NCBI RefSeq assembly: GCF_050947875.1 | Contig: NC_134572.1 | Span: forward strand, 127,217,605 to 127,281,604 | Direction of reading: 5' to 3' | DNA: 64,000 bases | Source of the DNA: Dermacentor variabilis | Lineage: Eukaryota; Arthropoda; Arachnida; Ixodida; Ixodidae | Shown here: positions 1 to 12,119 of the stretch, piece by piece | Numbering within the stretch: position 1 is the stretch's first letter | Layout of the letters: each line of letters opens with the position of its first letter | Made by a program: the position numbers and the translations under genes | The notes under the pieces: generated by a model | What the model saw: only the letters and a program-made list of their open reading frames with translations | The model's database searches: none | Told to the model about the DNA's origin: nothing

Positions 1-811
1 CGGCGCGCATCTCAGATCACGTGTCTCCGCCCGCGCTGGGATGTGTGTATAGGGCCTATTAACGCTGCGATCTAGCAAAGTGCTGGCGCTGCCCCGACGG
101 AGAGTAGCCGACTTGCACGCAGCAGACCGGGACTTGATCCCTCCCGGAAGTGGGCATACATTCTTTCCCCATTCAGGGCGACCACTGCGAAGGACACCGG
201 TGGTGGTGACGCCGGCGGTCAACATGGCCAACCGAAGCGGCTACTGCAATGAGCCCGTTACAGCTTGGTCTGTACAGCGTCCCCGTTTCGCTCTGAAGGC
301 GAAACATTCATAGCGATAGCAAAGTATAGCGAACTACATGACGTAAGGTTTGTAGTCTGCTTCACAATTATTAACAGTAAACATGGTGTCACGCGCGCAC
401 AGGCTAACGCGAACAGATATAACTGGATGACCGCGATCAATCGCCGTTAAAACGCTGCCACAACGGCGAGCATAGACTCGGGCGCGGAAGCAAACGCTTC
501 GCGCTAGTTCTCGCTTCTGCGCGTCTCCGAACCTTGAGATTACGCAACTTCCTATAGGTGGTGCACACCAGTACAACATTTATGAAGCCGACAGCCATCT
601 CTGCACGTTCCTTCAATCTCTCTCTGCTACACGGTATTTCCAAGATACGGCGTTTAGTGTGAGCATGGAAAAATTGCATTCTCTCCTCTCCTTAACGTGT
701 CTCCACCATGCTCACAATCTCCACTAAGTTCCAAGCACTGGCCCTGCTTCGAACACTGCGTACTGCGAACAAGAACAAGCGGTAGCCACCGAAAGCATAC
801 GATATTATTAC
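1..811. other. Start of unit A; no gene
   Basis: 1-244 is shared only with 44002-44245. 245-700 is the part common to A and B units (compare 15868-16320 and 62680-63120). The frames here are short and not conserved as protein. Nothing further is recognised. Confidence 0.6.
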
Positions 812-926
812 AAAAAATTATGGGGTTTTAGGTGCGAAAACCACGATCTCATTATGAGACACGCCGCAGTGGAGGACTCCGGAATAATTTGGGCCACCCG
901 GAGTTCTTTAACGTTCACCTAAATCT
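812..926 (-). mobile_element. Truncated tick tRNA-derived SINE (Ruka type)
   Basis: This fragment matches the body of the SINE seen complete at 44815-45050 in the second copy: GGGGTTTTAGGTGCGAAAAC through the region ending AAATCT. The tRNA-like part, which lies at the high-coordinate end because the element is on the minus strand, is missing. A deletion of about 325 bp relative to the second copy removed it with adjacent flank (45253 is the rejoining point). Ruka SINEs are known from ticks; the assignment is from remembered motif similarity. Confidence 0.8.
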
Positions 927-2565
927 TACTGCAAAAGCAGGTAGCAGTGTAGCAACGCCGCGCACCTTTCGGAGAGGCCTGCAACATTTCCCTTCAACTT
1001 CCGACAAGCTTGAGCGGCACTCTCTCAGATGCGGCTCGCCCAGCGGACCCGCTAGCGCCACACCGCGATTCGATGCCACAACCCAGGAACTTTAGCGCGG
1101 CATTAAGCGAAAGCGCCACGGTGGTAGCCATGTTTTTGTTTATTTGAAGAGCTTCAAATGCTTTCGAATGTGCATCAAAAAAAAAAAGAAAATCAACCAC
1201 GAGTAAGAAAACCTACCGAGAGCGCTGACGTTTGTATCACGCGTTCGGCCGCCACAACAGATTCATTCGCGTTGCGGCATGCTCCCTCCTATTATTTGCT
1301 TCCTCTCCATGTTGGGGAGTTGGAGTCTCCTAGCGTGACTTTAGGAGGCTGTGATCCGAAATTTTTAAGGCATGCCACTTAGGCATGGGGCATTTTTGGC
1401 CCTTCCATGATGGTCCAGCTCAAGCTGCAATGCAACGTTATTGCACCGATTGTGCCTGAATGTGCTAATCGCGAAGGTCAATTCATTCCTCAGTGAGTCG
1501 TATCACACATTTTTGTGGACTATTGCGAACGATTGCGACTATTGCGAAAGCCTATAAACCATCTGCTCTGCATCTGTCCACGCTAGAATCACCAGCACCT
1601 TCTACACCACGTCAAGTCAGAAAACCCGTAACCGATACAATTCTGGCAGACTGAGGTACTTAGATCATGGCCGAGTCAGAGAGAAGCCAAGGGTGTGCAA
1701 TACTGTGAATTTTAAAGTCGACATACCTCAGTAAGCGACTGTCACTTCGACGTGAACCTTCTCGCTATGTTGGTAACTTCAGCAATTGCTCTTTCTTTCT
1801 CCTTTGATTATTTAACACTCTTCACGCTGCACAGGGTAGCCAACCAGATGTCCGGCTTCTTGATCTCCCTGCGTTTGCTTTTCTTTTTCCGCTGTCTCCC
1901 TATATACTGCTGATTAAAACTGATTCGCACGCTACGTGGATTGCCCGATCTCTTCAACTCGATCGCGTAAACTGCAGCTGTTGATACCAATATACGTTTG
2001 TAGACATGCCGGAAGCTTTAAGAGAACCCTAAGGAACAACTAAAAAACGCTTACGAAACTTTAAAGACACCTGAAGAAGTACTAAGACGTTGCCCTGCAA
2101 TCTGAAGAAGCGCGCAGCTTGCATGCGACAGCACAGAAGTGCTGTCTACAGCAGAATCGCGAAGCACTCTGCCTATATTGGGAAATATCTGTTGTGTAAT
2201 TTCAGCGAAATACAGAGAGAAGTGAAGGTACTTCACTCTTTAACGGCGACACTTGACACCTGGTGAGAAAGCTCTAAGGTGAGGAGACCGGTACGCGCGC
2301 TTCTCAGTTATGTTAACAAAACAGTAACTGGCGCGAAGCCATGGCGGTGATCATTTTTCGCATGCGGTAATCGTCCCTGAGTAGCCTTCGCTTTTTGCTT
2401 GTCTTAGTTTAATTATCTTGTTTTGGTTTTGAGCGTGTAGTGCTCATTTTTAAGAGTCTGGCGTTTTACACGAGTCGCGTGCCAACATTTTAGTTACACG
2501 ATGGGTGTCATGGAAAGGCAAGCGCATTCGATGACGGCAGAAAATTAGGTCGGGTGATCAAAATA
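927..2565. other. Unit A flank without genes
   Basis: This corresponds to 45253-46867. Apart from the LINE 3' remnant at 1790-1900 there are only low-complexity A-runs (1178-1190) and short unsupported frames. Confidence 0.55.
1790..1900 (+). mobile_element. Remnant of a LINE 3' untranslated region
   Basis: The string CAGGGTAGCCAACCAGATG followed by a CTCCCTGC-type segment is a diverged version of the 3' end of the LINE at 48999-50054 (around 49980-50030). No coding sequence remains. It predates the direct duplication, since 46085-46200 holds the same remnant. Confidence 0.55.
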
Positions 2566-2690
2566 CGACATTTGCAGGTGCAGGTTGGAATCACCTTGCC
2601 CGGCCAATGTAGGGGTGATTGAAGACCGCTGCCAGAGGCCTTTGTCCAGCAATACGCCGATATAAAAGTAAAATGATGATGATCACGAAA
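2566..2690 (+). mobile_element. Interspersed repeat fragment ending in a GAT tail
   Basis: It contains CCAGAGGCCTTTGTCCAGCA and ends in ATGATGATGAT. Strings of this form are common at the 3' ends of short interspersed or LINE-derived repeats in tick genomes. No ORF or target duplication is evident, so the family is not assigned. Confidence 0.4.
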
Positions 2691-2997
2691 TCCATAGTTT
2701 GATTAATATATATCAGAGTTTTTGCTAAAAACGATACACTGCCTACTTTCACCTTTCTGCGCAAAAGATGAGCATATGGGACCCATGATGGGAACCGACG
2801 CAACAACGTGCCAGTCTTCAAGACGGGGAACACCACTTTCCACTTGGTCTTATTGCTATACATGGTACTTCACATTCTCCCAAAATAGGTAGCTTTGTTT
2901 TATGATTGGCTGTGCCCCTGCCGTTGGCTCTGCCTCTGATGGAGGAGGAGGAATAAACTTTATTTGTGCAAAGCACATTTGAGACCTAGGCCTCTAC

Positions 2998-3806
2998 CTA
3001 AATGAGGGCCTCGAGCCCTTGGGCCCTGGCGGCATCTTCGGCCTGCTGGATTGCCTTGAGTTGGTCTTCCGGTGCACAGCTGAGCAACGTGGTCTCGCAC
3101 TGCTCTCTGGTCCTAATCATTTTATTCTGTACGGGTGTACGAGGACAAGCCCAAACCATATGTTGTAGGTCCGCCCTTTCTTCACAGAATCTGCATCTAT
3201 CCGTGTAAAGGTCCGGGTAGTAGCGGTGGTAGGCCACCGGGTTCAGTGAATCTGTTCGTAAGAGGCGCCATGCCGTCGCTTGCCGTCTATTTAACAAGGA
3301 GTGTGCCGGGGGGAAATGGGCCCTTCCCAATTTATAGTGTTTGGTGATCTCGTTAAAGCTGGTTATCCGGTCTCTCTCCGTTCCCAGTATTTGTTGCGTC
3401 AGTTCTCGAGCCAGGCTGTGCGCTATTTCGTTCCCGGGAAGGGAGGAGTGTGCGGGTGCCCATATAACGTGAATGTCGCGATCTTCACGAAAGTTGTTTA
3501 AAATTCTCAGTGCTTCCGGCGAGATTCTTCCTTTTGCATAGTTCTTGACGGCTGTCTTGCAGTCGCTTACTACGATGTTAGCTTCCGTGGAGGCTATTGC
3601 CAGTGCTAAGGCAGCTTCCTCCGCCACCTCTGCCTTCCATGTTTTACCGTCCCACTAACTCTGCAGTCACCCTCAAGACTCGTAGCAACTATCGACATAC
3701 TCTGTCTATTTGCGTACTCCGCCGCGTCCACATAGACTACGTCCCTGGCACTACGGAATCTTTTGTGGAGAGCTCTTGCTCGTGCGTTTCTTCGATCTTG
3801 GTGAAA
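2998..3806 (-). pseudogene. LINE RNase H domain and Cys/His C-terminus, frameshifted
   Basis: The main frame (209 aa from 3627) shows RNase H motifs: EEAALALAIAS (catalytic Glu), VVSDCKTAV (Asp) and APAHSSLPGNEIAHSLAR, where the last canonical Asp is His. The first motif, VDAAEY, is in another frame just upstream, so a single frameshift lies near 3635-3650. The C-terminal part has CRFCEERADLQHMVWACP, the Cys/His signature typical of this family. With one stop, one frameshift and a lost acidic residue, the protein is dead. Confidence 0.85.
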
Positions 3807-4256
3807 CTAAGGTTGCATGTTTCTGGGGATTGGGTGTATTGATAGATTTTCCCTTATTTTCCTTAGGATGTCTCTCCGCACTCCGTGCTGTGCTCCGTAG
3901 GTTATTCCGATGTCATCTAAGATGTGTCTCCCCGTCAAACTCTGTGTAAGCCTTTCATACTGCGCTACTCTCTGGGCCTCAGTAAGTTCGTCTAATGTGT
4001 TGTGCACGCCGAGCGCCAAGAATTTCTCGGTTGGCGTATTTGCCGGAAGCCCCAAGGCTTGCTTATGCGCCCTTCTAATAATGCAGTCTATCTTGGCTTT
4101 CTCCGCAGCGTAGAGCTTGAGGTAAGGAACCACATATACAATACGACTGATTACGAATGTTTCTATTAATCGGATGAGATTGTGCTCTTTCATGGCATAG
4201 TGCCTGTTGGATATCCGCTTTATTAGTCTGATTGTTTGTTGAACACTATTGTCTAG
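3807..4256 (-). pseudogene. LINE reverse transcriptase C-terminal (thumb) fragment
   Basis: The minus-strand frame (Met at 4193) encodes 128 residues containing RLIETFVISRIVYVVPYL and a helical region rich in Arg and Lys, the pattern that follows the polymerase core in non-LTR retrotransposon proteins. The frame continues upstream to the element's truncated end. A TAG at 3807-3809 interrupts it; beyond the stop the same frame continues to the first RNase H motif (VYVDAAEYA, near 3745). No catalytic YADD motif remains. Confidence 0.8.
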
Positions 4257-4770
4257 TAGTCTAATGGTTTTCGGAAAACTGTACTTCCACGTGAAGGGAA
4301 CGTCGTATTCCAGTGGCGAAGATTTTTCGTTGGAAGCTCGACATGCTATAAAAAAGCTAATTGAACTTGCGAAAAACCATAATAAAGTTTTTAGCTTTCA
4401 GTGGACAAGCTTCGTGTTCGTTGAAGAATTTATATCTATGATGGTTGTGCAAGCGCAGTTGTCCTACCGAATAGATAGCTACGGTTAGGCGCATGCGCAC
4501 CATAGTCACGTCGACCTCACACACGCTATCGCTTTTGTAGGCCAACATACGAAGCATTCTATCAAAGCATAATCTCATCTCTTCGTTCTTGGAATACAGT
4601 AAACTTGACATTGTCACTTTCATGGAGACCTGGCTGCATTCTACAATAAAGATAACCGAAATCTTTTTGTCTTCAAACGTGTATGGGATATATCGGTGTG
4701 ACAGCTGTCTTCAAATAGGGGGCGGTGCGTGGAATCGTGTAAAGGAAGCAATTACGTAACCTTTAGTAAA

Positions 4771-7700
4771 CGGGTCATTCCACGCCAACTGCACCAATGT
4801 TGGCGCTCGACCATTACCGATTTGCCTGAAAAAAATTGAGGACTATCTATTTAAAGCAAGAAGTCTTTCTGTGAAACATTCTTGCGAAAAAAGTTTTTTT
4901 AGAAAGCTTGGAAGTATCAGTCGTAAAACGCATTGCCAAAAATTTTCTCGTCTTAAATTGGGCGAGCACACAATTTTCCCTTGAGAATGAAGATAGGCTT
5001 TTCATTTAAAAAAGGTGTTATCGATCTTTACGTTTCCGTGCATTTTTATACGTCACTAAATATGCAAAATTTGGGGCATATTGGGTATTTTTTGCAGAAA
5101 GATAACTTTTGCCGAAAGGCTATATTTCATTATAACTAATTTCCAGAATATTGTACTGTAAGTTAAAAATATTTGGGATGAATACAAGGTGAAATTACCT
5201 ATAGAGCTGGCAACAAAGTTGCAGAAAAGTGAGTTATAGCCCATGTCTAGTCGTAAATTTAGCATTGAGGTGGTCGGGGTAAAAATGCGCTAAATAGTGT
5301 ATTTATTAGAAACATTCATTAATTACAATCTAAGAAACTTTTATCAAATTCCTTTTTATTTAAGCAAGAAAAAATTTTTTGAATTTGTTTTATACCGGTC
5401 TCTGTGCTTGCACGGGTTTCCCCTTCATAGGAAAGCGTCGTAGCGGTAAGTAGAACTTGCGTGGACGCAAAATTTCCTGAGTCAATGTAGGAACATCTAG
5501 TCAAGATAATTAGCTCCTCAAGTCTTTACTTGAGTGCTTTATTAGAAATTATTAGCCTAGCCTATAGAAAACGCGAGCCCCAATAGAGCGCTTTCAACCG
5601 GATGTCGCCGTACACCGACGGCCTGCATAGCGTCGTCACGCGGCATCGGAAAGATACGCCGGTGAGTACAGAGTGCAGTTAGGTACACTAAGATTTAAAA
5701 ATGGGCGAGAACTTTCTGAATAAGAAAACAATCTGCGGCTTTATTACGGCAAATATGTAGCTAATATCAGCCAACACAATCGTGTTTTAGCGACCATGTT
5801 GGCAATGATGTTAGAGGAGTCATGTCAACTGGTCATTAAATGTTTTGGCGTGCATAAGTTCATACTACTGCATTTAGAAAGATGATGGAAAGAAATAAAT
5901 ACGTTTCGTTGCTCACGTTATGTTTTTCTTGCAGTTAAATGTTAAATTCAGACCGAATGGGGCTGTCCGACGACCTTTGTGAAGCCCAGGATTTAATATC
6001 CAGTCGGCGATAACAAGAAAAAAGCGAGAAGGCTCGTTCGAGCTATGGACGGCAAAAAGGTTGCGCTTGAATCAGCGGTTCTCGAGCTCGCCGGAGCAGA
6101 TGGGAACAAAGTTTGAACTTGCATTATTATGAACCGCAGGAAGTGTGTGCTGCCGACGCGCGTCAAAACAAAGCCTACGAAACATGTGTAGCAGTTTTAG
6201 TGAAAGAGGCGCACTCCTGTTTTTTTTTGTTTTTTGTTTTTGTGGCACGTTGAAGAAGATGACGAAGACCCGCGCCGTGATTGCTTGAGTGTATATGTTG
6301 CTCGCTGACACCCTCACAGACCCAAAGAGTACTTTCAAGCTTACACACCGCACTTCAAAGTAAGATATTTTCGCGAACGAAATGTGCTGCGAAAAAGACA
6401 CCGGCGGAAAAATCTTATCTCACTTTTCAGAGACCGAGAGCAGCAGCGAAAGCTTCGTGAGTGCAGTTGCTATGGCAATGTTGACATGGGATACCCGTCC
6501 CAGTGCTCCATTGCAAAGAACAGCACGTGACTTCCACCACACTCTCTCCAATACGTTCGTGCTGGTCAGGGCCTGTCCTGGGTTTCCTTCCTCCATGTCG
6601 GATGCAATAAACGTGTGCGAAATCAATAGCATGCGTTTTTTATATCTGAGTTCCGGCATGTGAAAGAATGAGTGCGACCGCTCTAAACACGCATATACAA
6701 GAAGGCTATTAAGCACAACCACGAAGAAAAGTATCTGATGCCCATCTTATTCTATAACGAAAAAGTGGCACAGTCAAAACTGTAATCCTCTAGGCGTTTC
6801 TGGATGAGCCTTTCCATGCTTCAGCATATGTAGCCTGATTCTCTGGAAGATATATGGCTAATAAAGTTTCTGATGTCTTACTAGACCCACTACAGAAATA
6901 CATTTTAGCTATAGGTGCCGGAAATATTTGCACTTGAAATCTTCCTCCTTTTATTTAAAGCAATCGTTGTGGCGTTTTAAGGCCTAAGAGACGTCATTCT
7001 TACCTTATTCTGAACATTGCTGCAAGAAGACCACCAGTGGAAGTGCAAGCATAGAAACATACTAGGTTTCGTGTGCAAAAAAAAATATAATGTATCTGAG
7101 GAGCATAGGCGCGTCTGTTAGGATTATAGCCGCAACCTTTATACAGTCGATAACTCGAACGAGCCCTTCCATGTTTTTCTTCAGTTATCGCAGACTGGAT
7201 ATTAAATCCTGCGCTTCACAAAGGTCAGAAGACTGCCCCATTCGGTCTGAATTTAACATTTAACTGCAAGAAAGACAGAGAACACGAGCAAATAAACGTA
7301 TTTACATCTTTCCATCATCTTTCTAAATGCAGTAGTCTGAACTTAAGCATGCCAAAACCTTTAATGACGGGTCGACATTACTCCTCTAACATTATTTCCA
7401 GCATGGTCGCAAAAACACGATTGTGTTGGCTGATATTTGCTACATATTTGCCGTTTTAAAGCAACAGATTGTTTTCCTATTCACAAAGCTTTCGCCCATT
7501 TCTAAATCTTAGTGTACCCAAATGCACACTGTACTCACCGGCGTAACTTTCTGATGCCGCGTGACGATGCTATGCAGGCCGTTGGTTTACGGCGACATCC
7601 GGTTAAATGCGCTTTATTGGGGTACGCGTTTTTCATTGGCTAGGCTAATAATTTCTAGTAAAACACTCAAGTAAAAACTTGAGGAGCTCATTATCTTGTC

Positions 7701-8137
7701 TAGACGATCTTCCATCGGCTAAGGAAGTTTTGCGTCCGTGCAAGTCCCACTTACGTCTAGGACATTTTCCCTACGAAGGGCAAACACGTGCAAGCACACA
7801 GACCGGTCTACCACAAATTTAAAAGGCTTTTTCTTGCTTAAACAAAATGTAATTTGATAAAGGTTTCTAAGTTTGTAGGCAATAAATGTTTCTAATAAAT
7901 ACACTATTTAGCGTATTTTTGTCCCCAACACTTCATTGCTAAATTTACGACTAAGCATAGGTTAAAACTCACCTTTCTGAAACTTTGTCCCCAGCCGTAC
8001 AGGTCCCATTTCATGTTATACTCGTCCCGAAATATTTTTCACTTACAGTACAACTTGCTGGCAATTAGTTACTGTGAAGTATAACCTTTCGATAAAAGTT
8101 ATCTTTCTGCAAAAAATTCCCAATATGCACCAAATTA
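4771..8137. mobile_element. Foldback element with ~1.2-kb terminal inverted repeats, copy 1
   Basis: 4771-6063 is the inverted complement of 7130-8137 (for example 5581-6010 with 7190-7640). The left end starts CGGGTCATTCCACGCCAAC. In this copy the outermost ~300 bp of the right repeat is missing, together with about 1.2 kb of the neighbouring LINE. The 1.07-kb middle (6064-7129) has no recognisable transposase. Large inverted repeats around a non-coding core mark a non-autonomous foldback-type DNA element; the superfamily is unassigned. Confidence 0.85.
6064..7129. other. Core of the foldback element (copy 1)
   Basis: Non-coding core between the inverted arms; the counterpart is about 50571-51634. 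A poly-T run (6222-6243) differs in length between copies. No transposase or other domain is seen in any frame. Confidence 0.6.
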
Positions 8138-8139
8138 AT

Positions 8140-9107
8140 CAATATGCGACGCAAACTTAAGAAATGTGCATTCTAACGTTCGCAAGCTAGCTTATCTAAC
8201 TTCCGTTCGTCCCAAGCTCGACAAGGAGTCTCCCATTTGGTCCCCTTACCGGAAATAGTTAATTGAAACGCAAGGAACAGACTGAAAACACAGCAAGCAT
8301 CTCCATCTAAAACAATTCAACCTACTAGTTCAGTGTAGCACAAATAAAACTTGAACTTTCACTGTAATCCTCGACCACTCGGCTTGTAAGACTGTTTCAC
8401 AAATTCATTCACTCCATTCAAACACCAGTACGCTTGAAGCGACCGTATTCCACACCGCATGGGCTTCATAACCATCTTAGCTATGCCCTGCGCTCTCAGC
8501 TATGTGTTTACGGTTCTGGACATGGATTCCAGTTATCTGTTCGTCCATGCGCTGTCAGATTTTGGAATTCTCTCACTGATTGCATTGCATGCCTGTCCAA
8601 CTACAATTCATTCCGTGACCCCTTGAAGGAATACATGACTAAAGAAATGTCCTCTTTTACAGTATTCGAACCATATTGTCTTGTACTTGCACTGTGTTTT
8701 ACACCTTATGGTCGTGCTAGTACCGTTGTATCGCTATGTTTACTGTTCAGTGGGAATGTCAGGTTAGTGAGTTTTTTTAATCTATGATACTGTTTAACAC
8801 ACTGGTCTTGGTGTTTAACACCTGCTCTTGTTAATTACACGACAGGATTGAAAATACCCTGTGTGAATCCCTTCTTGTTATTACATCATGTTTTTACTAG
8901 TGAATTGTGAACAAAGTAATTCTTCTTGACCTCGCTTGTAGTTTGTATAGTAGTATGTAGTAGTATTGTAGTTTGTAGGTAGTATGTATACTTTTCCGGC
9001 TTTATGGATGTCATATTTCTTATGTATTTTCTATCGACTGCCCGCGTTCCTCAATGCTACAATTTCACGCCTCTAAGGTGTATTTTAATATAAATAAATA
9101 CAAACAT
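8140..9107 (+). pseudogene. CR1/L2-like LINE, C-terminal remnant (copy 1)
   Basis: Conceptual fragments read VRPKLDKESPTW, matching the conserved RT-thumb motif usually written VRPKLEYAS.VW, then at 8434-8660 the C-terminal segment with RFWNSLTDC and a trailing YNSFRDPLKEYM, the usual end of such proteins. Frames are broken. The 3' untranslated region ends in an (AATA)-type tail near 9095-9107. Endonuclease and polymerase core were lost by a deletion at about 8140; the second copy retains them. Confidence 0.75.
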
Positions 9108-11860
9108 GTAAGCCATAGCGTATAGAGGTAAATTGCGAATACATGAACTGAGGCGCAATATATTTCTCAATGGCATCATATAACTGGTTCTTTCGCTACA
9201 GCCGCAACTAGCTGTCAATGTGAGCTTGTATTGTTGCTTTAAGGTTTTTTTTATTAGGCTGGTATATTATGTATTGTTTTTTTAATTGGATGCCTTGCCA
9301 AAAGGAAGCCGCACTGCTGCTCATTCTATGAGGGGAGAATGAGCAGGCGTAAACAACCAGGAAAACACAAGCAAGAGCAAAGGAAACAGAAGAAAAAGCC
9401 GGTAGTAAATGTTACTTTTTTTCGGTTAGCAATTTTTAGCATTCTCTCGCTCGTTTCTATCTTCTTTATTTGCGTTCCGATTATCCACGGCTGCATTTAT
9501 TCGAAAAAGAATAAATGACAACTTTCTAAAAGAAAAAAGGCGCTAGTTGAGGCATCAGATTTAATGTAGACATAAAGCTGCACGGTTACTCCTTTGCATC
9601 AGAAACGTTCGTTTCATGACTCCAGCGAGAAAACTGAAAAAGGTACATGTGTCGAGGAACAATATTAACGTGTATTCCGCACGGTTGTTATATGTTTATA
9701 AGTACACAGGTATACCAGACTACCTTGCACGTTGTTTCTATAGATTACACCTTACGTTATTTTATTACATAGCAGATTGACTCACCCCTCAAATTTCTCC
9801 TGCACTATAATGGTGCATTCGTGTGAAGAAATAATATTTATGAGCGTTTGGTTGCCGAGCACGCCGAGGTTGTAGGCGTCGAAGTGCCACAAAAGTCAAA
9901 TAGAAATTCTCGCCCAGAATCGCACGCTGTAAGCAATGAGAACGATATCGCACACTGTCATTCTGTGAGGCTATACGAAATGTTGTTCCCTTGTACGCGC
10001 AGAAATATAAATCGCGATCGCTGCGTGCGAATGAACAAATCGTTGTGGAGAAAACACATTGCAAATCCTGTTCTATTGCTCGGTCGGCAACGGTGCGTGA
10101 CCCACGATTTGCTTCGTGCTGGACATGAAAATTTTGTTTCCCTTCAATAAATTTATTACACACGTAGAGCACAGGGTTCCCTGCTGCGAATGGCGTCCTG
10201 GCTCACGCCCCCCTTTCTCTGCCACCTTTTCCAACCAATACTCGTTGAAGATAACATAAGATTTCTTTTCCTATACGGCTGACAAAAAACAATAACATTA
10301 AGTGCGATGGAAAAAAATTACCGTTGGAAGGGGTTCAGTACCATAGATTCCTAAATATACGTACGCCACTGATGTGCGGCCGAATACATAAAGCCACTCG
10401 TTCGTAAGCACTGTTTGCCACTGTCGTTACCCACTGGGTGATCTGGTGCGTGGTGAGTTAAGCAGAGCATGGGAGAGAAGTTGGTAAGGGGAAGGAGTAG
10501 CCCCAGAGGACCTGAGCAGTCACCTTAGATTACGACGTCGTCTCAAGAATGTCAGAGTGGAGTGTGAAGGAAAGATGTGCTCTTTCTTTCAGGAACCCGC
10601 TGAACTCCGAATACTTCCCACTGTTACACTGTTGATCCAACATGTACCTCTGAATCGTGATAATGCATAATACCGCGCTTGCTTCCACCTATAGCAAAAC
10701 TGTTGTCGAAAGAAAAGCATTTTGGTTAACCTACAGGGAGTTCTAAACTAATCATTCCCATCGCCTCCTAGAATTGCATCATAAAATAGTGACAGCAAGA
10801 CGCTAGCCCCCTTGCTTTACCTTTTGGTCGGGCACCCACCCTCACTCACGGCTTTGGCGAGAACAACTTTGCATGGCCCACTGAATCACATCGCATGAAA
10901 ACACGGACAGTGGTTACCATGACACATTGGTAACACAGAAAACGAGGCTGCTGACGTCAACTGGCAACATCAGCGCGACACTTTGACTATGTTACCTTAT
11001 ACAAATTCAACGACTCAAGACTGCTTTTGCTCTAGCACCTGCAGCGTTCAAACCCGAATGAACATGTCGCAGTCAATGTGTCGTGCTCTACACCACTTCA
11101 TGGCAGTGCTTGAACATGCCGGATTGGGTCTCTGCTGCTTAATTCACGCATCGGGTGTGTTATGTCGCACATGGACTTGACAAGCAAAAACGTGCGCTGA
11201 GCCCTTAGTGCCTCTAAGGTGGACACTACAGCGAAACACTTGTGCCCTTGCTGTTAGAATGTCAAGCTTTGCACAGTCAGGTTTGCGATGCCGAGCAAAT
11301 TCCAGTTACTTCAATCACGGGGCTAGACTCTCGTCTTTAATGCACCCACTGTGCGTGTGGCTGTGTTGATCCTTCCTTTCATTATTGACCTACCTTTTTT
11401 CAATTCCTTCTGTGTATCTTCTTCTTGCACCTCTGCGAGCAGGCAGGCATAATGTCTCTTTTAGGAGACAATTGCTACTGCTCCATGCATTTGGTATTTG
11501 CATATTATTACATATGAATAAGGCGATGAACATTTCTTGGACGTTTCGCCTTTCATCATTTCATCAGAGCGCGTCCAGATGGTGACGAGGCCCGACGTAG
11601 ACTGTGGTAATCAAATAAAGGAGCTCACTTGTACGCTACAACTGCCGCCCTTCGTGTAGCGGGTAATTACCGCGAATATTAGTCTGCCTAAGTTTGACCC
11701 TGACAAGCCGAATTGATGAAAAGGTCAAGGTCAAAGGCTACCGAGGGAACAGCGCTGACCTACGATTCCCAGATTGCTACGCGCTTACGCCACTTGGTGG
11801 AGCGGAGGTGCAACATAGTAGGCCGAGTCCGGTGGATAGGTGCGACATCATGGGAAGGAT
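9108..11860. other. Non-coding part of unit A, 3' of the LINE
   Basis: This matches 55086-57860 (direct), 22206-24840 (B paralogue) and, for part, 39895-42480 inverted. Near 11620 an AATAAAGGAGCTCACTTG string precedes a stretch reading LPKFDPDK, reminiscent of an LTR-element leader and gag start, but no further domain follows. No other gene is seen. Confidence 0.55.
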
Positions 11861-11932
11861 ATTGAAGGGAAAAGCTTCACTACGTTCGTCAACACCGCGC
11901 TTCGCGCGAGCCGGCGTATGTCGGAGCGCGAG

Positions 11933-12084
11933 TGACGTCACGGACGGCGCAGGTGGCCGCCGCCAGACCTTTCGCCACTGCCGTGCGTGACGTCACGCGC
12001 AGCGCAGGTGGCCACTGCCGCGCGCAATGCGTCATCGTTTGACGTTTGCCGCTAGCGCGTGTTTACCGCGGAGGTCGACTATAT
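11933..12084 (+). promoter_or_regulatory. CRE-type promoter of the Lys/Arg/Glu-rich ORF (copy 1)
   Basis: Two perfect TGACGTCA palindromes (cAMP-response-element consensus) lie at 11933-11940 and 11988-11995, in GC-rich sequence, followed by a TATA box (CTATATAA, 12077-12084) about 36 bp before the ATG at 12120. The arrangement is kept in all three A-type copies (also 39599-39753 and 57892-58045). It resembles a compact polymerase II promoter. Function is inferred from motifs. Confidence 0.6.
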
Positions 12085-12119
12085 AACCGCTTGCCCGAGA
12101 ATAGGCATGCGCATTGAAC

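Larger units (their letters stand above)
2942..4259 (-). mobile_element. 5'-truncated RNase H-type LINE, copy 1 only
   Basis: The element is inserted on the minus strand between TCTGATG (2935-2941) and TCTAATG (4260-4266), a likely 7-bp target duplication with one mismatch. The second copy has the empty site near 47466-47485. The 3' end, at the low-coordinate side, has a polyadenylation-like AATAAA and a short GGA-rich tail. It keeps the end of the reverse transcriptase region, an RNase H domain and a Cys/His-rich C-terminus, matching the I-type RNase H-bearing LINEs common in ticks. The clade is inferred from domain order. Confidence 0.88.

Noticed and set aside
1..140. Possible LTR end followed by a primer-binding-like site near GCTGGCGCTGCCCCGACG
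   Set aside because: No paired LTR, no matching tRNA 3' end that I could verify, and no gag or pol in the neighbourhood.
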